The notes beneath the pieces were generated by a model, which had not been told where the DNA came from, did no database searches, and saw only the letters and a list, made by a program, of their open reading frames with translations. Shown here piece after piece: positions 12,301-24,299 of a stretch of DNA of 64,000 nt (positions are counted from its first letter, which is position 1; every line of letters begins with the position of its first letter). This DNA comes from Anoplolepis gracilipes. Taxonomy: Eukaryota; Arthropoda; Insecta; Hymenoptera; Formicidae. Location: the NCBI RefSeq assembly GCF_047496725.1, contig NC_132971.1, positions 15,184,001 through 15,248,000 on the forward strand. The letters run 5' to 3'. The translations under genes and the position numbers were made by a program.

Positions 12301-14411
12301 TGACCCTTACTTTTTTTCTGTGAATAACGGACTCTGTGTTAAACCTTCTTTCTTATTCCTTTGGGACTATTTATATTTAATGATATAGTGATCACGGTCT
12401 CGATAGTATACGCCGACTAACGTAAAAAACACGATTGGCGTTAATTATACGTTCTCGTCCCATTGTTCTCGAATTACGGTATTTTTCGAGGAAGCAACCC
12501 CGCAACGACGATGTAAAGTCGGCGACGGAGGCGTCGCAGAAAGTCAGCAAGACTCAGCGGCGACGACGACGACCGTCGTATAGACGTGAGCAATGTCCGT
12601 TTTATTTCACGATATCCTTCAAGGATATTATCCGAACAACAACCTCGTGTTTACACGCGAATCGTCGACGAAGGAGGAAGGAAAACTTTATCGGTATGAC
12701 TCGCCGGCGTTAGAACTCTAAAAAAATTACAACAGCATCACGTCCGTCATTACGTTATTTCGCCGACGCGACGCAAATGTGCATCCGTAAAATCAACACC
12801 CCCCTGCGTCAACCCCGCGTTAAGTAAACTACTCGATTGGGTCTTAACCCAAATGAATGAAGTAGAGCGACCACGAACACGATGTCTCGCTCCGATTCTT
12901 CCTTTAATTTGAATAATGATCTCATCATCGCTGTGATTTAGTCGAAACGTCGCTTCTGCGTGTATGCCACGCCGAGGAATTGTCAGCATTTAATCGTGCT
13001 AACATCTGACGGCAATTCGTCACTCCACACGTTATACAGATACGTGCACGAGCACGCATTTGGCTACGTGTTCGCTTAGAGATCTCGCCGTAGAAACGCC
13101 ATGTTATATAGAGCTTTCGCGCTTTCCTGACGGATCACGCTACGTCGACTTATATATGTACTTGTCACCCCGTATCACGCCAACAGTAACGAAACTGGAA
13201 CTGCGGGTAATTAACAATGTTGCAATCATAATGAATACCCGGACCATTACTATCGTAATGATTATAACCAGTAAAATATGACGAGTTTATAAGTAATAAA
13301 CTTATCAAACCTGTGGATTATGTCATAATATTATGTCTTAATTTCATATTTGCTCTACGTTTAATTTTCTGTTGAGCAATATAAATGATAACCTCTGTAA
13401 AAATTTTTACTTCATAAAAATCAATTATATATTTATCACGAGAAAATATGTAGATAAAAAACCTTAAAAAATTAATTATGTTTATATACATACATAGTTC
13501 TTTTTACGTAGAGAAAAAAGCAAAATTAAGAAAATTTCTATATGAATATTATGTTGTGTTGAAAATATGTATAATCACAAAGACTCACTTATTTATCAAT
13601 TAGTTATTTGATATTTATAAAAATTTCGTTGTATCTTTAAAAAAGCTTAATCTTTAAAACAAAATTTTATACGAGCATAGTCTTTTGTAATTAGTTTCGA
13701 CATTCAAAAAATAATCTCTTAATTAGAATATATGAGATTTAAAATATATGGAACTTTCACTTTGAAAAAAATATATCACAAAATGATAAAAATATATAAA
13801 TAAGTAGCGATAGGAAAATTTAGGATGACTAATGATACTGGCATATACTGTACTATTAACGATAACTGAACGAGATTTACTAGTATTTTAAGAGGAAACC
13901 AACTGGGTTATCATATACTGTGATATACTATTTATAAATGCCCATGCTTATTAAAATATACCCGTGTAAACTGCATCCAAATATTACGTTCCAATAATTA
14001 ATTAGTACCCCTAAACGTTGAATACCGAACTTACAGGCAAGAATTTTAGATATTATCTTGAATCTCTCGGTCTCTATCATATCTAGGGGTAGACAAATAT
14101 TGTCTATTTTGGCGAGAATATTGCAATTTTTGTATTCAATATAAATGTTAAAAAAATTATTGAATCCATCCGTTAGAGCATCCATTTTCTAGCGCGATAA
14201 TTTATTTATTTGTTTATTTATTAATATCGTTTTAATTTCAAAAACATGCATTATTAGGAAAAAAGAGAATACAATAGATTTTCTGGAAATATCATGAAAA
14301 ACGATGGTTCTTTTGCACAGCACTTTGAAAAAATAATGACAAATCTGACAAGAACCAAGGACTTACCTTATGAATCTTCGAATTATTCTTCGAGGAAGAG
14401 ACGTTCCTCAT
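9315..14411 (-). CDS. Unrecognised small secreted four-cysteine protein gene (multi-exon)
   Basis: Three minus-strand exons join cleanly: 10476-10218, 9785-9618 and 9477-9315 (stop TGA at 9317-9315). Each has a good acceptor (TTTTTCAG, TTAATTTCAG, CTATTTTGCAG) and the first two have GTAAGA donors. From the ATG at 10432 they encode 181 residues. The start is a hydrophobic signal-like segment (about residues 3-19, likely cleaved after Ala22), followed by an acidic stretch, four cysteines (58, 68, 124, 136) and a dibasic Gly-Lys-Arg-Arg site at 89-92. No family is recognised. The frame also stays open upstream through two more possible exons, 14188-14035 (GTAAGT donor, phase 1) and 14411-14367 (ATG at 14411, GTAAGT donor), which would give 262 residues and bury the hydrophobic segment. 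I prefer the shorter secreted form, with 14.37-14.6 kb as leader. The splice structure is well supported; the role (hormone, seminal, venom or structural protein) is unknown. Confidence 0.65.
10480..14030. other. Probable intron of the secreted-protein gene
   Basis: This lies between the signal-peptide exon and the upstream exons of the minus-strand gene. It is mostly AT-rich, with one CpG-rich patch at about 12400-13250 rich in CGACGA repeats. That patch includes an Arg-rich open frame at 12435-12713 that I do not accept as coding. It may be a regulatory island or an alternative promoter. Confidence 0.35.
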
Positions 14412-15080
14412 CTAACTCCGCGATTAATTTCTAGCAGAGCTGGTTCTATTTCTCTCTTTTGCTTTTCCAAAGTCTCCCGCAAATTTTTGTAAAATAATGA
14501 CGGTTTTCGCAAAGTAGAGTTATGCTTTAAACGATATCAGCTGTGGCTCGTGGATCGGTGTGTCTTTTGAATCTCTCGCTCTGAGAAGGAACGAGTAAGA
14601 TTTGTTTAGATGCGATCAATTTTCAATGGCAGAATATCGTTATAATCGATGGATAACGATGCCACGCGCAATGAATATGCGTATATATCGAAGGAAAAGC
14701 AGAAGGAAGTCGCTCAGTGGATGGATGTCAGAGGACGCGAATATGACATGCAAGCAGCGGATGGAGACGGGAGCCAAAGGAGACGATCAGGAGCACGTAG
14801 AGCGTCCGGATTGACGTCGACCGTATTACTATGGCAGGAGAACTCGCGATATGTGTCTGTCGAAAGAGATCAAAACAACTAGTTTCAGTCCCTACCACAA
14901 AGTTCTCGCCGCTCCTCTTGCCACGACTACGTCACGGCCACGAAGTCTCACGTCGAGGAATCGATGTTGTCGCCGGGGGTGTCCACAGGAATCGAGATTC
15001 CCGCCTCAAGTCGGGTGAAGTTACTCGAAATGGTCTCGTGGACGCTGCAACGCTTCTGTGCGCCTTTTAAATACGATTCA
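14367..15080 (-). promoter_or_regulatory. CpG-rich promoter and 5' leader of the secreted-protein gene
   Basis: A moderately CpG-rich block ends on the minus strand with a GTAAGT donor after 14367. That is the configuration of a 5' exon plus promoter for the leftward gene. An in-frame TAG directly precedes the ATG at 14411. The open frames on the plus strand here (14602-15070) overlap one another in different frames, as expected of a CpG island and not of coding sequence. Confidence 0.4.
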
Positions 15081-17100
15081 GTATAATTGCGCAGTTTTTA
15101 CGCAGACTACGCGTTAGTGGAGGAGGGGGAAATTTAAACAGATTGTGATCGCATATATTTCTCCGGCTGCTCGATTAATGATATTATTTTCACGTTATCG
15201 TGAACCGAAAGAAGGCCGAATAACGAAAATGGTAAATTTTTTCGCAATGTTTACGAGTATGAAAAAATGAGAGAGAGAGAGAGAGAAAAACAGTAAGTGA
15301 GTATTCCCGATACTCGTCAACTTTAAATCGATTTTGAAATCTTGAAACATCACGATAAAGAAATAATTGAAATTTAAAGTATATAATAATTAATAGGGCA
15401 TACAGTAACATAATGTAATTGCATATTTATTTCAGCTAACTAGATTATATATAATTTAACTATGATACGATAGTTATATGTGCGTAAAGGCAACAAAATC
15501 TTTTTAGAATTTAATCAGGTTTAATATTTATCATTATTTAAAGATGATAAGCGTAGTTTTTGATAATTACGCTTAAAATAACAAAAAGGTCAGATCGATG
15601 CGGCATGTTGTAAAATTTTGTTCCCGATATTATGTCAAATTTCATAAATAAAAGTATATTAACGCTTAAAAATGAGTTACACGTGTTCTTTCATATCGTG
15701 TATCAATAACCCGAGGGTCAGTTAAAAGTCGATTACCATTGATTTAATCTAGAGGTCAGACAGTATTCCGGTTATATGCAATGTCAATAATTAATCCATC
15801 CTTTAGCATCTATAAACAATGCAAATATTGAAATCAGATCAAACGCCCAAATAAACTGTATCATATCTTTTGCAGCTGATAAGAGATAGAGACACTATTA
15901 TCTAGATTTTATCAAAAGATTTTCACTACAAAAAAAACTTTGAAAAAATAACATCTAGGCATTCTTATCTATTTTCTATAAAATTTTATATTCAAAATTT
16001 TAACAAATGTATCGATTTTACGAGGGCGGTCCGATAATAAAGATACAAGCATTGATTACGTATGCGATCTGTATGAATAATCTCGAAATCATGGGCATAT
16101 ATTGTTACATAGGAGAGAGGATTAGTAACCGCGCAAGTGTTATTGTCTTCCATTCACTGGTCAAGGTGTGACAAGAATGAATTCGAAGATGCGTCGTTCG
16201 GCCATCTTTGAATTTGTTGTACACATTCTTCTTTTCGGTTTAAAACATTCTAGTCATAATTCATTCACTGATTTAACAATGAATTTTACAATATTATTCG
16301 CGCCTTCTGCTTGCAGAAATTTATCGAACTTGGAATCATTTTCAATCATACCGGGGCCATTTCATTTGCTTACTAAACTCCGATCAATGAATGCAGACAA
16401 CGTTTGCACAGCTACTAATTCTCTCCTCCATATGTAACAATACATGCTTATGAGTTTCAGGTTGCTCGTACAAATCACACATACACACACACACACACAC
16501 ATACACACACGTATATAATCAATGTACTTTTATTATCAGATCGCTTTCGTATATTTCAACAAAGTGATCGCTATATAAATATTTGGCATAAAAATGATGG
16601 TTTTTTTTCTAAGTTACAGTAAAGTGAAACAACATTGTTCGCTTAGTGATATCTCCTAAAAGTAAAAATCTTCTAAAGTAAAAATATATCGAAAATTATA
16701 TATAATTTTATTATTATTTTATTTTATTGTTAATTCAATAATAATGTATCTGTATACATAAATATTAATTTTTAAGTATTAAAATATTAAAAAATAAAAT
16801 AGCATTTTATAATAATATAATTTTTTTTTCTATTATGAGTAATGACAAGCATAAGCACGAATATTAATGAAGCAAACAGGGCACACGAATGTATTATTTT
16901 TTTTTTTTTTTTTTTTTAATAAATAATCACGGAAAAATTTGTCGCATAAAAATATAAAGTCAGAGCACGCGCACATCTAAAGTCTACAGGAATCACATGG
17001 GAAACTGATATATAACAATGTCGATATCGAATTGGTACCACCGCGAGATGCTAGTCACGCGCATCAGCGATCAATTGGACGTCGTATAATTATCCTAATA
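15081..17100. other. AT-rich intergenic DNA with microsatellites
   Basis: It holds a GA tract at about 15269-15287, a (CA)n tract at 16476-16511 and a poly-T run at about 16900-16918. Near 16018-16040 the motif ACGAGGGCGGTCCGATAA resembles a mariner terminal repeat, but I could not find a partner end. The open frame at 16168-16437 has no convincing identity. Confidence 0.35.
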
Positions 17101-17165
17101 ACTGATTAGACCCAAGGCCTCTCTCCTGGGCCTCTTCGTTGTGCGCGCGCGAAAGACTCTCGAAG

Positions 17166-17231
17166 ATGCCACTGAAGGCACCGGGACTGCGCTCGCAATC
17201 CCGCTCGCGATCACAGCGGCAGTTTAACAGA
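17166..17231 (+). CDS. Candidate first coding exon of a rightward gene
   Basis: Inside a CpG-rich block an ATG at 17166 opens 22 codons, starting MPLKAPGLRSQSRS and ending QRQFNR, that run into a canonical GTAAGT donor after 17231 in phase 0. No downstream exon is obvious nearby. Its phase and end would fit the first known exon of the PHYHD1-like gene at 30362, which begins Lys-Asn-Gly-Tyr in phase 0 and lacks its own start, but that needs a 13-kb intron and is unproven. It may instead begin a gene I cannot see. Confidence 0.35.
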
Positions 17232-17268
17232 GTAAGTAATGGATAATTGAGCCCCAGCTTTTACTTTG

Positions 17269-17374
17269 CACGTGATCGCGCACCGAGGCACGTGCAGCCA
17301 GCACGTGTGCGGCCATGGATGTAAGAGACTCTGGCGCGCGACGCACGTGAAAAGCTCGGCGCGCGATGCACGTG
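17269..17374. promoter_or_regulatory. Cluster of five CACGTG E-boxes
   Basis: The palindrome CACGTG occurs at 17269, 17289, 17302, 17344 and 17369, five times in 106 bases, just downstream of a first-exon donor at 17232. CACGTG is the classical binding site of bHLH dimers such as Clock/Cycle and Myc/Max, and contains the ACGTG core of HIF/Sima-type sites. Such density suggests an enhancer or promoter element. The count is seen directly; the regulator is inferred. Confidence 0.6.
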
Positions 17375-17743
17375 TATCTCGCGGAACACGCATACCACAA
17401 CGCGATTGGAATAGATCTATAGGAAGCGATGCGTGCGCGCGTAGCGCACAACTTGGCCCGATAATCCCGATAATGGAAAATGAACTATTCGCATGACACG
17501 CGATCGGCGTCATGAGACGCTCTCTCGTGCATCCTTGCGGCCTTGCGAGCTTGACAAGACGGCACAAGAATCGCCGCGATTCCGATTACGCACTTTGGCG
17601 ATATGATACAATAATTGTCTTTAATTTATTCTTTCTAAAAAAAACGAAAGAAGTATTCTCCAAACGTGATAACTCTCAGTTTGTAATTTATATGAGCATT
17701 AAATATTAAATAAATATACAATTATTAAATAAATATTAAATAC

Positions 17744-17747
<4 letters not shown>

Positions 17748-17779
<32 letters not shown>
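17748..17779. repeat. (GA)n microsatellite
   Basis: About 16 GA units just upstream of the foldback element. Confidence 0.95.
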
Positions 17780-17781
<2 letters not shown>

Positions 17782-17876
17782 AATAAATTTGTTCATTCAA
17801 AAAATACTTCCGTTGCTTAAATTTTTTAAAATAGAGATATTAAATTCTGAAGAATTAAACCAAAATGAGTATTTTA

Positions 17877-18273
17877 CAAAAGGCTATAGCCGCATAAGCG
17901 TATTAAAAATGCCCCCGACGAGTTTTCAATTAACATTTGGCCTGTTATGTCTATTCTGTAATATTTGAGATAATCTCATTTTGGTTTTTTTTCTGAACAT
18001 TTATCAACAAAAGACATCAAAAAAAAATTTTTTTGTGTCTTTGGTTGATAAGCATTTCACAAAAAAATGGATTATGGGATTATCTTAAATATTTACAGAA
18101 AAGAAAAATAAAAACTGAAAATGATATTTTTCTTGATAACTCAGGAAATAATAAAGTTAAGGAGCTAAAATTTTGAGGAAATTTTTTTTACAATGAAAAA
18201 ATGACAGGCCAAGTATTATTTGAAAACTCGTCGGGGGGGCACTTTTGTATGCTTATTCGGCTATAGCCTTTTG
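17877..18273. mobile_element. Foldback MITE-like element, 397 bp
   Basis: The two ends are long inverted repeats. CAAAAGGCTATAGCC at 17877 is matched by its exact complement ending at 18273, and similarity continues for about 70 bases (including CCCCCGACGAGTTTTCAA and GGCCTGT). After an asymmetric stretch in the right arm, an inner pair of arms converges on a poly-A/poly-T centre near 18027. Almost the whole element can therefore fold on itself. It has no coding capacity. A clear target-site duplication is not visible. It is probably a non-autonomous DNA transposon copied by an enzyme encoded elsewhere. Confidence 0.75.
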
Positions 18274-20089
18274 ATAAATTTAATTATAACACACAAAGCT
18301 ATTTAAATAAATAACTTGTTTAAATTTTTTCCTTATTAAATTGATATAAATATATTTAAAATAATAAATATTGATAAAAAAGGAACACGGAAATTAGCAA
18401 TATTCTTACGCAGAATAATACACAATTTTTGTTAATACATTTTCTCTATAATTTCTTTTTGTAATCAACTTTATTTTTATGACTAGGGTCATTTAGAATT
18501 ACTTCTACCTCAAAGTGCATTTGCAATTATTTTGCAAAAGCGATGATACCAATAATTTATGAAAGAATCCAATTTATATAATTCTCATAAACATTAAATA
18601 TAATTTTATTAATTTTTATATAATATAGATTACATAAATAAATATACTAGATTTAATAACATTACAGTAATTTTTCATTATCATTGTTTTGTCAGTGCTT
18701 AAAATACCTTTGAATCATGAATCAAAGTGATCGATATTTCCCTTAAGATTTGTTATGAAATCATACTCAAGTTGTAATAACACGAATTAAATAATATTTT
18801 TCTTGGCTGGTGTTTTGGAAGGAAATACTCGCAACTTGGATAAAAGAGCTCAGTGCTAAGATTTTTATCTACTTTGTCAAAAAATTGGATAAACAATTTA
18901 ACAAAGAGGTTATTAATTCTATGATTATATTAGATTAAATAAATTAAGATTTCTGAACCTTTTAACTTATTATAAAATCACATTACATTACTTCTTTAAT
19001 TCCCTACTTAAACAATTTTCATTTTACACATGTGTATTTGCAGTTAGGTATGTGTTATTTTGAGTCGTTGAAATTTTAATTCTTTCCCATCATTTCTGAT
19101 AAGAATTACAAGAACTCTATTATTGGCTTCACATCTCTTTGCCAAAAAATAATCATTACACTTTTTGACAAGAATGATCGTCGTGTTTGTTAAACATGTT
19201 TCTCAAACACTGATGACAAATCACTAGATTAAGTAAGTATATAATCTTGTTTATTCATGTGATTGGAGACCTTTTCAAGATATAATGTTTAAACAAATTG
19301 TTTCAAACAAAAAATACAGATAAAATATACCATACGAATTGCGTGGATTAGTTTAAGATAAAAAAAATGACCTAATAAAGAAACTTTGGAAGAAAATCAA
19401 TGACCCTGGAGATATAGGAGAAGTGGCGAAGAGAGGGAGAATCAAGACTAAAACAAATAGATTGGTTAATCGAGAAAACTGTGTGGACGTCGACCTATTA
19501 TCTAGATCCATAATTACACTCTTAAGTCATATGACTTCGTATTTTAATTTTTTTTAGTTTCTTTTGTTTAACTTCAACATCTCTTTGGTAGTTTTAACTG
19601 TAATAATATCTTCTGTTTTAATTTGCAACGCCATTTCATTTCTTCTTTTCTTATCTCTTTCAATCTTACTAAATCTTATGCAGATCTTATAGTTTAATAT
19701 TATTATGTTATTAGTACAAAATATTATCTATATATTTTTTGAATAGTATGAGAAAAATAATCGATTACATGTTATATGTGTTTATAAATTGTGAATGGAA
19801 ATCTTATGTATATGTATAAGAATTATTTTGATGTTATAATTCCTTTTTTGAATTATTTTGAATTTAATAACATTAATAATAATTATTTAATAACATTCAA
19901 AGATAGAAAATTTATTTTTAGTCTTTATATATACAATCTAATGGTTATATAAATAATGGAAATCTTATAAATGTGTTTAATATAGAAAATAGAAAAATAA
20001 TAGAACAAAAAACTATTTTCTCTAAAAAATAGAATTTTTCTATGTATTGAGATTATTGTCGTATTCAAGAAAAACAGTGCCTGTAATTA

Positions 20090-20282
20090 TACATTACATA
20101 CGGCAATTTAATGCCTAAATGCATGCATGGTGATCGCCCCATAGGGGCACGCAAAAGTGCGAATTATTTTATCATTAAATTACTTTATCAAAAAAGTTGA
20201 TGGTTGTATATTTTTTTTGCTTTTGTTTTTTTTGTATCATTTTTATAACCTTGGAGGATCAAAATAAATTACTACTACTACT
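20090..20282 (+). mobile_element. LINE-like 3' end fragment
   Basis: The segment ends in a T-rich tract, then TTGGAGGATCAAAATAAATT followed by a short ACT trinucleotide repeat. A polyadenylation-like AATAAA leading into a simple 3-base repeat is typical of the 3' ends of some non-LTR retrotransposons in insects. No reverse transcriptase frame remains. The assignment rests only on the tail. Confidence 0.4.
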
Positions 20283-20554
20283 TTATCAAAAAAATTTAAG
20301 ATATGTCTAATTACAATTTAATGTATCCAACAATATAATATAATATTAATTTATGTTTGATATCTCTGCGTAAATAAGAGAAATTTCTTCAAATAGAACA
20401 TCAAAATAGAACTCTTGTATTTTTTATTTTAAATGGATAAATAATCAAAAATAATTATTTAATGTCTATTATTTACTTAGCCAGATAACATATCAAGTGC
20501 TTTAGATGTTTTGTAATCTGTGACATATATAAATTTGATCATCTAATTCTATAC

Positions 20555-20974
20555 ATACAAGATGCTTTAGAAATAAGTGAAACTTTAAGACCATATTCTA
20601 TTCGCCGTAAGAATAAAAAAAGTCATATAAATATGAGATCGAAAATACTTCCTTTTTAAATTACAAATATTTTTTTATCTAGAAAATAGTAACAAGTCTC
20701 GCATCGTTGATGTCTCATAGATTGCCCTTCTATTTACTAACGGCATGATTTACACATTTTCCCGATTTAAGTCCTTTGGATGTTTATTCATAAGGAGATC
20801 TTAAGACTCGTTTATGATAATCCTGTTGCTACTGTGGAAGTACTTCGAAATCGTATTGTCATATCGTATTAGAAATGAACGGTTTTGGACTCATTCACAT
20901 CACTTTTTTTCATACTTACTATGAGTAGAATATGTTTTTAAAGTTTGGCCATCTATTTCTGAAACATCCTATAT
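20555..20974 (+). mobile_element. Internally deleted mariner/Tc-type element with transposase C-terminal remnant
   Basis: The left end (ATACAAGATGCTTTAGAAATA) and the complement of the right end (ATATAGGATGTTTCAGAAATA) match over roughly 75 bases, giving imperfect terminal inverted repeats. Between them the plus strand still encodes the signature end of a mariner-family transposase: PDLSPLDVY at about 20760-20790, and in another frame VYDNPVATVEVLRNRIV at about 20811-20861. In intact elements these belong to the catalytic DDE region (the last acidic residue follows the PDLSPLD-type motif). The open frame is broken by stops and a shift, and only about 420 bp of what is normally 1.2-1.4 kb remains. 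It is non-autonomous. Confidence 0.75.
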
Positions 20975-23900
20975 ACATATATCCTGTTTTTATATATATT
21001 TTTATATAGGAAGATTATGTTATGTCAACCTTAAAATCATATGATCATACAATAAGATTATATAGATATGAATATATAAGATTTTATAGAATAAATGTAA
21101 AAATATATTAAAATTAAAATATCTGATAAAATAGAGTTATTAAATTTCTATTTCCAAGAGTTAAATAATATTATAAAATTTGAATAGTCTTAATCTCAAT
21201 CCATCTCAGCTTATTGTAATACATTGTGCGTTTAAAAATGTGTTTGTTTTTCCCTTTTACGTATTGTAATCCGAATCACATTACGAATATACGTGAAGGC
21301 GGGAGTAATTAATACCTTACTCAGCGTTGCTCGGCGGTAAATGTTTACGACGGGAAGCCGCGTACAGCGCTACAATTAATTCGAGTCGAATTAAGGTACA
21401 AAGAGTACATACCTGGCAGCCAACCAAGATGTTATACTGCAAACACGCGTATACACAAAGTTATCTGGATTTTCATCCAACGAACAAACCGAGTTACCGT
21501 ATGGCGGACCGGTGGACAACGGCCTCATTTACCGTATATATAGCTACCTCTTCTTCTCCCCTTTAAACTGCCCAAACAATGCGACACCCGACAGTAATAG
21601 CGCAATAATGCCGTAGCTAAACTGCACGATATAAAAAGAAACTAAGTCAGCAGCTGGCTTGGCTTACAGTCAAAGTACCTGCACTGTATTGAATATCCTC
21701 CTATGAATACCTATTGAACTTTATTCCCGTCGGATGACACTTCTTAATCTCAGACGAAATACGTTGATCTTTTTTCCCATAAGAGAGAAAGTAGCGAGAA
21801 AACACGTATAAGTTGATCTACAGGCATGATTTTATTGCTGTCGATAATATCGAGCTGTAAAAAAATCAGAAAATTTTCGTTAATTTTTCCAAAATTCTTC
21901 TTTATCTTGTACATCCAAAGGTGACAGTTCTGTTATTCTATTCTCTGTCTCTCTTAAATGAAAAAATATAATCAATTAATAATGATTAATAAAAAATCAA
22001 TATTAATAAATTTATCTATTTATAAAATTTCTGTAAAATATATTTATCTACTTATAAAATTTCTGCATTTTTTAGGAGTTTTCTTTGAAGTAAGATTAAA
22101 TAATACAAATAAAGAAAACAGAGAGCCTTTAGATCCATTAAGACCAATGAATAAATTTGAACGTATTATTATTTATTAAGGCTAGACACGCGTGTAAGAA
22201 AAACACTTAAATTTAAAAGCGCTTTCTATTAGAAAGAAAATTTTCTTCGGTATTTAGAGAAATTCGACTTTAATAAATTCGCGTCGTCTGCTCGCCTAAA
22301 TTATACGAACCCACGCAAGCGAAGCGCACGAAATAATTTGCCGTTAGTTCGGCGCCGGCTTCTACAGAATCGCCCAAACGAGAGCGTGCATTATATGTAA
22401 GTTATCCACTTCGGTGAAATAGCGGCTATTAACGTGACATAAATTATAAATATGTAGAGCATGAAATAAAACATAAACATGTGGAACTCGATAAAGAAAA
22501 GGCTGCTCCAAAAAAATGATAGTGTTCTTTTATCCAATTGGACATTTTTTTTTAATTTTATAATAATTATATAAATTAATTTTAGAATACTTTTAACTTT
22601 TATGAAGATGTTGCAAAAAAGAGACATATTTAAATTTGTCTCTCTTCTTTATTTAATTCGAATAATTTATATTAAATCTATAAAAAGAAAAGAATAACAC
22701 AGTAGAAAAATATTACAGACTTTTTTCACATGTAACTAATTTTACAAAATATATATTATGCATTTTTTATATTTATATAATATAAACTAATCTTTTGTTT
22801 AAATAAAATATTCTTTCCAAGATATATGAACGATTAAATGTATAAATAAACAAAACTATTAATTAAGGTAAAAGTTAAATTCATTTTCAGCAAAAAGAAA
22901 TAAAGAGATATAAAATTAGAAAGCAAATAACAGATTTATTTATTTCATGACATTAACTTATTCTGTTCATTACTAAAGAAATCTGTATATTTTTAATAGG
23001 CATTGCTTTAATTTTAAGACAACCTATGAAAATCAAATCTTACAACTTTACTTTCTGAACATTTGTTACGTATGATCGAATGTCCGATTGCCGAGTGAAG
23101 AGGACATCATGTTGAAATATTCGAGTTTTTATATGTAGAACCTTATAAAATAAGTAAAGAACCATATAATATGAATCTTGTTTTATACTTATTCTCAAAT
23201 TTTTACTATATGTATATAGCAATTATTTATTTAGATACAATTGGATTTGAAGATATATGTGTATATAGTCGAAATATTAGCCTTATTTAGACAAAGCTTT
23301 ATAATATATAAGTTATTCGTGTAATTATTAAGATTAAATAAAAATGACGAAGAGACCTTGACGATTTAGATCTGAGTCATTTTATTTTAATGATTTATTA
23401 ATTTATTATTAAGTAACTAATTAAATTTATCATATTATTTTGTTTTAATGAGTAATTAATAACTGTAATTAAATAATTGTAATTTATATTATAACAATTT
23501 TTATAATTATCATAAAAATTAAAGAAAATATGTGAAAGATAGTGTGAAACATTTTTGTAACATTTATTTTATTCCACAAAAAATAATTTTATTTTCACAA
23601 ATAAAAATTTTTCTGATTATGAAAACAATTATAAAATTTAATAAAATTATATATTTAGCATATTAATAAAACAATCAAGTTATAAATGAAAAATAAATTT
23701 AAACATATCTTTTTTTTATAATATCTTCATAAAATTTAAAAATACTTTACTCAATGTCAGCAAAAATGAGATATGTGACAAATAATTAATTTTACTATAT
23801 ACTAAATGTTATGTTGCCGAAGTTTGTAAAAAGAGAAATATTTAATGATTGACTGAATACATGATATAAATTTGATTCAGCAGGTGAATTCATAATTAAA

Positions 23901-24000
23901 TCGGATAAATTTTGAGGAATTAAGTTCGTAATTGTTTCTTCTCTCCTCGAGAGTCCGACGAGAGATGAGACGCCAGCGATTCTCGTCTCGCCGCGTACAG
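20975..24000. other. Intergenic or intronic DNA with a CpG-rich patch
   Basis: A CpG-richer block at 21240-21720 contains TATA-like motifs (GTATATATAGC near 21534; GATATAAAAAG near 21630) and could be a promoter, but no gene start follows convincingly. A smaller GC-rich block at 22260-22400 ends in a GTAAGT donor on the plus strand without an ATG, so it may be an untranslated exon. The rest is AT-rich with nothing recognisable. Confidence 0.3.
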
Positions 24001-24142
24001 CCGAGTCGTCAGATCGTATATTCACGAAGCTCACCTAGTCATTTGGTGCGAGCACTCGGTCGCGGACGTGTTTGAGTTCACTCTGTCTCGTGTTCAGCAA
24101 ACAGGTTCAGGAGCGATCGAATTGTGAAACCAGCGTTTCGAT

Positions 24143-24172
24143 ATGCGTAACACGATGGACATCCGAGCGCAG
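24143..24172 (+). CDS. Candidate short first coding exon (rightward)
   Basis: A CpG-rich leader (about 23940-24142) is followed by ATG at 24143 and a second ATG at 24155. The frame, ten codons MRNTMDIRAQ, ends at a GTGAGC donor in phase 0. It is an alternative candidate for the missing first exon of the PHYHD1-like gene that starts in phase 0 at 30362, or the start of a gene not otherwise seen. Confidence 0.3.
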
Positions 24173-24299
24173 GTGAGCATCATGAGAGTCCATCTCTTCC
24201 TATATCGCGTTCTGTACAATGGAAAAGATTCGAGTTGCCGCGTGTCATCGAAGCCGACATGTGAACGGTGATGTAATCGATGACGTTTTACAAACAAAT

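Larger units (their letters stand above)
17600..20550. other. Intergenic or intronic DNA containing repeats
   Basis: Apart from the GA microsatellite (17748-17779), the foldback element (17877-18273) and the LINE-like tail (about 20090-20280), this is AT-rich sequence in which I see no exon. Confidence 0.4.

Noticed and set aside
12435..12989. Arg-rich frames in a CpG patch
   Set aside because: They come from CGACGA-type repeats, and both strands are open. More likely regulatory or leader sequence.
16018..16437. Mariner-like terminal motif (GAGGGCGGTCCGATAA) followed by an 89-codon frame
   Set aside because: No opposite terminal repeat and no transposase motif could be found in either strand, so I do not call an element.
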